From positions 1-61,570 of the IMG/VR virus record IMGVR_UViG_3300036853_000133: a DNA stretch of 61,570 bases; one strand, given 5' to 3'. Every line of letters starts with the position of its first letter. Position 1 is the stretch's first letter. Source of the stretch: a virus. The notes under the pieces are model-generated. The model was not told where the DNA came from. It did not search any database and saw nothing but the letters and a program-made list of their open reading frames with translations. Below, in pieces: positions 57,029 through 61,570 of this stretch. Position numbers and translations under genes: made by a program.

Positions 57029-57751
57029 TCAGATTTCCAGTTGGGTGAAGCTGTCGACGCGCTTGCGGAAATCCGCGAGCGCCTTTGCGACAGCAGGATT
57101 CGCCTCATCACCCCCAGACTCACTCCGGATGGCCTTCGCATAACCGACAGAGGCGATCTGTACGGCCATACTCTTCGGGACCCCTGCCTCACGCAGGATG
57201 TCCTCAAATTCCTTGGTGGGAAGCGGCTCGCCGTCGCGTAGTTTTCGCGCCAGAATTTCCAGCTTGCCCCATGCGTCGCTCTTCACAGCCTCTACCAATG
57301 CGCGGCGATTGGCCGGAAACGAAACGATGGATACTTCCATCAGATCGAGCTTGATCAGCTTGCGCGGCTCACCATCCTTCGATGGCTCAACATCAACTTC
57401 CCGGTATCCGATCGACATGCCGCGAACGGCCTTCGCCTTGAGCAACGCATGCGTCTTGTCAGCAGTTGGGACATTTTGATTGATCAGCAGCCCGCCTTCG
57501 GAATAGAGCCCCTTGCCATCGTCGGAGAAGTCATCCCAGACGCCGATCGGCTCATCCGAATTGTGCTGCCATAGCATCAACGGATAGCTTCCTTCGCGCT
57601 TATGACGCGCGAGAGAGTCCGAGAACGCGCCGGGAAGCACGACCTCGTTGTAACTGTCCCTGACGTTGAACACGGAAGCATAGCCCTTCAGCTTCCCGGC
57701 TTCGTCAAGAGCCTTGACTTCGAACCCGAATGCTTTGGTTTTCATCGTCAT
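57029..57751 (-). CDS. prohead protease (S78/HK97 type)
   Basis: 240 residues. KGYASVFNVRDSYNEVVLPGAF, LMLWQHNSDEPIG with the catalytic His of the QH motif, AVRGMSIGYRE with the catalytic Ser, and LMEVSIVSFPANRRA. It cleaves the capsid delta domain during maturation. ATGA-type overlap with the portal gene. Confidence 0.92.
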   Translation of the reverse strand: MTMKTKAFGFEVKALDEAGKLKGYASVFNVRDSYNEVVLPGAFSDSLARHKREGSYPLMLWQHNSDEPIGVWDDFSDDGKGLYSEGGLLINQNVPTADKTHALLKAKAVRGMSIGYREVDVEPSKDGEPRKLIKLDLMEVSIVSFPANRRALVEAVKSDAWGKLEILARKLRDGEPLPTKEFEDILREAGVPKSMAVQIASVGYAKAIRSESGGDEANPAVAKALADFRKRVDSFTQLEI

Positions 57752-58995
57752 GGCGTGGGCTCCGGAATTGGCTCGCCTGGCGCGTGTTGCACCCGTGCAA
57801 CACGATTGCCGACTTGCGTGAGCGGAATGAGCGTGGAATTGACGAGAGCGACATCGCCGCCGTCGACAGGCAGACGATTGAGTTTCTTGCGACCCTCGTT
57901 CGGCGTCATCTGCGCGTTCTGAATCTGGCTGTTGATCAGCGCCGCGCGAGCCGCGCTATCAGCACGCAACAGACTGTCGCGATCAAACTCGGCGTAATAC
58001 TTGCGACGATCGCCCGGCAGCAGCAGGCGCTTGTTGATCGATGACTCGATATTGCGCAGGAACGAGTCGAGCCCAAGCGTCAGCCACGCAAGGATTATGT
58101 TTTCAACACCCGACCCCCACATGGTCTGGCCATCGGAGGCGTGACCCAACAGAATCGGAGGAACGCCCATGAACCGCGCAACGTCTTCTATGTTGTGCTT
58201 GCGCGAGAGCAACATTTCCGCATCCTTCGGCGGAATGTTGATCGTCTTGAAATCGAATGAGGGCGGCAGGATTCCGTAATGCGCCTTCGCATCATTGCCC
58301 GTGATCGGGTCGATGAAGACTTCTTTGAAATCCTTTCGCTGCGTTTCGTTGGAGAGCGGCCCGGTAAAGAACCCCGACAACCGCATGCCCTGAGCGAACG
58401 TCTTTCCAACTGCCTCTTCTGTCGCAAGCGAAATACTCAGCGCCTGTCGCGCAGCCGTCAGAGGTGAGAGCCCCAGATCACCACCAAGGTTGAATCCCTT
58501 GGTGTGAAACACCTTATCGCGCGGCAAATCGTCGCTGTAGGGCCGCCCAGGAATGCAATACCAAAGACTGCCGTCCGAACGCCGGTAGGGTCTCGTCGTG
58601 AACGGCAGCGGCTCCAGCGTTACAAGGCGATCGCCACTGAATTTCTTTTCCGCAAATGCATTGCCGGAAATGCACAGCGCGGCAGACTGGCATCCCCAGA
58701 ACTCAAGGGGCGTCTGATCGATATTCGGACTGAGCGATATCAGCTCCGCAACGTAGTGGTCCGGAGCCGGCTTGCGATTGTCATCAGCGATGCGCTCATA
58801 GAACTTGAGCGACATGGCGCCAGTGACTTCAGCATAGAGCTTGACCGACCGCCACCAGGCGGAAATCTCCATCGCATTGTCGTGCGTGACGGGTTTCCCA
58901 GCCCAGTTTCCATAGCCCAACTGCTCGCGAATCTTCGCCCATTCAGAGACGTTCGCTAGTCCGAACTTCTGCGCTGCCCATGATAGAAGGCCCAT
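57748..58995 (-). CDS. portal protein (HK97 family)
   Basis: 415 residues: MEISAWWRSVKLYAEVTGAM, FHTKGFNLGGDLGLSPLTAARQALS, NIEDVARFMGVPPILLG and TPNEGRKKLNRLPVDGGD are the conserved portal blocks. Forms the dodecameric DNA gate and binds the large terminase. Confidence 0.94.
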   Translation of the reverse strand: MGLLSWAAQKFGLANVSEWAKIREQLGYGNWAGKPVTHDNAMEISAWWRSVKLYAEVTGAMSLKFYERIADDNRKPAPDHYVAELISLSPNIDQTPLEFWGCQSAALCISGNAFAEKKFSGDRLVTLEPLPFTTRPYRRSDGSLWYCIPGRPYSDDLPRDKVFHTKGFNLGGDLGLSPLTAARQALSISLATEEAVGKTFAQGMRLSGFFTGPLSNETQRKDFKEVFIDPITGNDAKAHYGILPPSFDFKTINIPPKDAEMLLSRKHNIEDVARFMGVPPILLGHASDGQTMWGSGVENIILAWLTLGLDSFLRNIESSINKRLLLPGDRRKYYAEFDRDSLLRADSAARAALINSQIQNAQMTPNEGRKKLNRLPVDGGDVALVNSTLIPLTQVGNRVARVQHAPGEPIPEPTP

Positions 58996-59035
58996 CAGCG
59001 AATAACCTTCATCGCGGGATCGGAAATGTGCGCGA

Positions 59036-60853
59036 TCAACCAGGCTTCATGGACTTCAGGAAGTCGTCCAGGCTTTCGCCCTTCGGACCCATCGCGAGGG
59101 CCTCTGCCATGACGGCAGCGACGATTCCATCGATCGATTGCTCGGAGCGCTTCTTCGCCGGCACAAAGTTCATGTTTTCGTCAAAGCGCACGTGGCAGTG
59201 CTGGATCATCCAGCGTGCGATCGGGTTGCCGCCGTGGTCGATCGCGCCGCCAAGAATCTTGCGCTCGAATTCCTTGGTCGGCGGCCCAAGCGTCTTCGTC
59301 CCGAATCGCAACTCAAGGAACAGATCTTCAGGCAACGGCCGATCATCGGTCTGCGGATTAACGAGTTCGGTATAGAACGGCAACGCCTGGAACGGATCGT
59401 ATCCGACCTTAGTCACATTCCACCGCGCGAGGCTCTTGCGAACTTCCGTGATGGCATAGCGAAGCTCAAAGACCTCACCGGGAATGGAAACCAAAAGACC
59501 GGACTTGACCCAATACGCGAACTCGTTCTGCAGGTTCTCCGCCCGACCGCGCCTCGCGATCGTCGCTTCGGGCAAGAAGAATTTCCACAAAAACTTCGGG
59601 CGCTCGCCATGCTTTAGAGGTTCGAACCGCCAGCACATCGCCGCGAAGTCGAAGTTCTTCGTGGAGTCGAATGTCAAAACACAGGAGCGACCGTCCGCGA
59701 TACGATCCTCAGACCCCGTGTCGTACCAACGCCGCCACGCCTCCTTGTCTTTGACGTCGTCGCGACATGCGTCCCACTTCGAAACCGGTATCCACCGGAC
59801 CAGATCCTCAATCCACTGATTGAGGTGATATCGGCGGAACTCAGCTTCTGCTCGCGGACTCTCCAGCGCCTTGGAACGCTCTCCATGCAAGAACTTCATC
59901 GTCGGCGAGAGGCCGATTGACGGATTCACGCGAGCGATAAGCTTGTCGTCCTTCCAATCTTCCTCATCACCCGCGGCGAAGAGCACCACCATGATCGACG
60001 GATCATCGAGACGACCGTCGAGTAGCTTCTCGGATTCCTGATAGAGTTCGCGCCCAACAACCTGCGTCTTCAATCCGGCTGTTCCGGCATAGAGACGCAT
60101 CGGTTGGAGCTGCGCACCTTCGCCTTGCCGGAGCGCGTCGGCGAGCGCACGTGAGGCCCACTCTTCCATTTCGTCGCCGACCGTGACGGCCGGGGCGCGA
60201 CCTTGCTTGCCCTTCGCCTTGCCCGGCATCAACCGGAACGGCGCCTTGATCTTCTGGACCCAGAGCTGGCGGTTGAGAACGCGAACTGACTTCTTCATCG
60301 TCGGCGAGTTGCCGACCATATCTCCCATTTTGTCGAAGACTTCGCGCGCCTGACTCTCGTCGTGGGCGAACACGAACCCGGTAGCGCGATAGGTGCCCTC
60401 GTAATACCAGAAGTACAGCGCGAGCGCAGCGAAGAATTCCGACTTTCCGTTCTTGCGCGGCACCCAGAGCCGCAATTCCTGGAACAGTCGGACGTGAACG
60501 GTCGTCGGCTTCAGCGTCTCAGGATCGAGTATCTCAGTCGGCGCCTTCCAGCCAACCAGAAGGCGGACCGTAACCTCTTGCCAGAACAGCAGGCGAAACG
60601 GCTTGCCTGCGAATCGCAGCGTCGTGAGCGTGAACCAGCGAGGAAACTGCTCAACGACGCGATCGGCTTTCTTGGCATCGAACCACGAGCCAGGAACACG
60701 CGAAGCACGCTGCCAGTTCTGGCGCGCCCAACCCCAGCCGAATTCATCGGCTGCCTGCGTAATCCATTCCGGCTCAGGATGAAGGCAGGGAGGCGACGCA
60801 GACAGCAGTGACGTTTCGTGTTCGGTCGAAGACGCGACCTCGATCAATTCCAT
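59036..60853 (-). CDS. terL: terminase large subunit
   Basis: 605 residues. ATPase domain with a Walker-A-like PRKNGKSEFFAALAL (about 133-147), Walker B acidic VGDEMEEW (about 226-233) and an RNaseH-like nuclease with CVLTFDSTKNFDFAAM and KVGYDPFQALPFY. The C-terminal conserved ARWMIQHCHVRFDENMNFVPAKK follows. Motor and nuclease of packaging. Confidence 0.95.
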   Translation of the reverse strand: MELIEVASSTEHETSLLSASPPCLHPEPEWITQAADEFGWGWARQNWQRASRVPGSWFDAKKADRVVEQFPRWFTLTTLRFAGKPFRLLFWQEVTVRLLVGWKAPTEILDPETLKPTTVHVRLFQELRLWVPRKNGKSEFFAALALYFWYYEGTYRATGFVFAHDESQAREVFDKMGDMVGNSPTMKKSVRVLNRQLWVQKIKAPFRLMPGKAKGKQGRAPAVTVGDEMEEWASRALADALRQGEGAQLQPMRLYAGTAGLKTQVVGRELYQESEKLLDGRLDDPSIMVVLFAAGDEEDWKDDKLIARVNPSIGLSPTMKFLHGERSKALESPRAEAEFRRYHLNQWIEDLVRWIPVSKWDACRDDVKDKEAWRRWYDTGSEDRIADGRSCVLTFDSTKNFDFAAMCWRFEPLKHGERPKFLWKFFLPEATIARRGRAENLQNEFAYWVKSGLLVSIPGEVFELRYAITEVRKSLARWNVTKVGYDPFQALPFYTELVNPQTDDRPLPEDLFLELRFGTKTLGPPTKEFERKILGGAIDHGGNPIARWMIQHCHVRFDENMNFVPAKKRSEQSIDGIVAAVMAEALAMGPKGESLDDFLKSMKPG

Positions 60854-60859
60854 GACGCA

Positions 60860-61486
60860 TCAGTTCGGCCGATCGACTGGAGGCATTGAGTCAAATTCTG
60901 ATCCCGCTCCGATTCCGTCGTCATCGTGAACTGGCGCGGCTTCATCGCCAGTATTCGGCGATCGCCCGAGCGGACCCCACTCATCCGATCCGCCTCCGGC
61001 AGAGGCGAACTCGCGCTCCAGAACCGCACGATCAAGTGCGGTCAGTCCGAAGCGTTTCGAAAGCTCAAGCACCCGCTGTGACGCCACATCGCGGATCCCG
61101 ACCGCGGGGTTCGTCCAAGGACGCATCCCGCCAGCCGTGGCCTTGGCCATCTTGGAGAAGCCGTTCTTCTTCACGTCGGAGTCGGCTGCAAAGAACTCCG
61201 CCTGGTAGACGCAGTACATCGCGAACGTCAGGCGATCGAGGGCGCCGAGAAAGTGGTTCTTGTGCAGCAGCGCTGCGCACGCATGCCAGATCGCGAGAAC
61301 ATCCTTATAGAGCGGTGCCAGCATGAACGGCGGCGCGGCAAGCTGATCGCCGCCATCGGCCGGGATATCCGCGAGCAGCTTTGCGCGGGCGTCCGCCTCT
61401 TCGATAAAACGCTCTACCTTTGTCCTGCGCTTGCCAGGATTGCCCTTTTCCCGCTGATCACGCGGGTTATCTCGCCGACGACCCAT
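60860..61486 (-). CDS. terS: terminase small subunit (P27-like)
   Basis: 208 residues. Basic N-terminus (MGRRRDNPRDQREKGNPGKR), helical middle (YKDVLAIWHACAALLHKNHF, DRLTFAMYCVYQAEFFAADS) and the LSKRFGLTALDRAVLE segment of P27-type small terminases. It recognises the packaging site, which should lie in the AT-rich stretch just upstream. Confidence 0.88.
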   Translation of the reverse strand: MGRRRDNPRDQREKGNPGKRRTKVERFIEEADARAKLLADIPADGGDQLAAPPFMLAPLYKDVLAIWHACAALLHKNHFLGALDRLTFAMYCVYQAEFFAADSDVKKNGFSKMAKATAGGMRPWTNPAVGIRDVASQRVLELSKRFGLTALDRAVLEREFASAGGGSDEWGPLGRSPNTGDEAAPVHDDDGIGAGSEFDSMPPVDRPN

Positions 61487-61570
61487 CTGCCTTGCCGGGC
61501 AAGCCCGACCCTCCGTATTTGGTCTCGCAAAAAAAATATCCGCCGGATTTCGCGTAAAAATTTTCGATTT
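61487..61570. other. right genome end, probable terminase recognition region
   Basis: Upstream of the small terminase ATG there is a hairpin cgggcaagcccg (61497-61508), an A8 tract (61530-61537), the hyphenated palindrome atccg-c-cggat (61539-61549) and aaaatttt near the very end. A-tracts and small palindromes next to terS are usual in cos/pac sites. Together with the G-run end at position 1 this supports natural termini here. Confidence 0.5.

Noticed and set aside
1-61570. CRISPR array, insertion sequence or rRNA genes
   Set aside because: No regularly spaced repeats, transposase genes or rRNA-like sequences were seen on either strand.

Overview
The window reads as one essentially complete genome of a temperate, long-tailed (siphovirus-type) phage of an alphaproteobacterium. 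An HNH endonuclease gene lies at the left edge and the small terminase gene at the right edge, both on the minus strand and pointing the same way. In cos phages this pair flanks the packaging site, so the window ends probably are, or lie next to, the genome termini. The host is probably in the Hyphomicrobiales (Bradyrhizobium/Rhodopseudomonas-like). The reasons are moderate to high GC, GapR and GcrA-like proteins, gene-transfer-agent-like tail genes, a DUF3309 protein, and small proteins familiar to me from that group. The taxonomy is inference.

Layout. (1) 0.04-12.8 kb, minus strand: a tightly coupled early/replication operon with many ATGA stop/start overlaps. It encodes an HD phosphohydrolase, a sliding clamp (DnaN), GapR, HNH proteins, an MT-A70 adenine methyltransferase, a C5 cytosine methyltransferase, a Myb/GcrA-like DNA-binding protein and a winged-helix replication protein. 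It ends in a NusG/RfaH-like protein followed by an array of hairpins and a terminator, just before the late genes. (2) 12.8-14.9 kb: a structured intergenic region and the immunity region. Two HTH genes are flanked by two promoters of identical geometry, each with a pair of 15-bp operators. (3) 14.9-28.6 kb, plus strand: a long operon of small genes with an XRE regulator, an Nmad5-like protein, a ParB-like protein, two more DNA methyltransferases, a putative thymine-hypermodification protein, excisionase and integrase. An attP with a tRNA 3' end follows. (4) 28.7-61.5 kb, minus strand: late genes. In transcription order these are terminase, portal, protease, capsid, connectors, tail, tail fibre and lysis. 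A glycosyltransferase/O-methyltransferase cassette interrupts the connector genes, and a plus-strand O-acyltransferase moron is embedded between fibre and lysis genes.

How it works together. The repressor between the two operator pairs should silence the leftward and rightward promoters in the lysogen. After induction the left operon replicates and methylates DNA, and the right operon modifies DNA and excises the prophage. The NusG-like protein is well placed to license late transcription. Packaging, capsid and tail genes follow, and the transcript probably ends at a terminator near 28.6 kb.

Most notable points: (a) a C-CCT-TTA slippery heptamer exactly where a conserved reading frame with no start codon begins (55.3 kb), a candidate programmed -1 frameshift; (b) a four-gene glycan cassette inside the capsid-connector block, next to that frameshifted protein; (c) the mirrored immunity promoters; (d) the NusG-like protein plus hairpin array at the early/late boundary; (e) candidate DNA base-hypermodification genes plus four different DNA methyltransferases.
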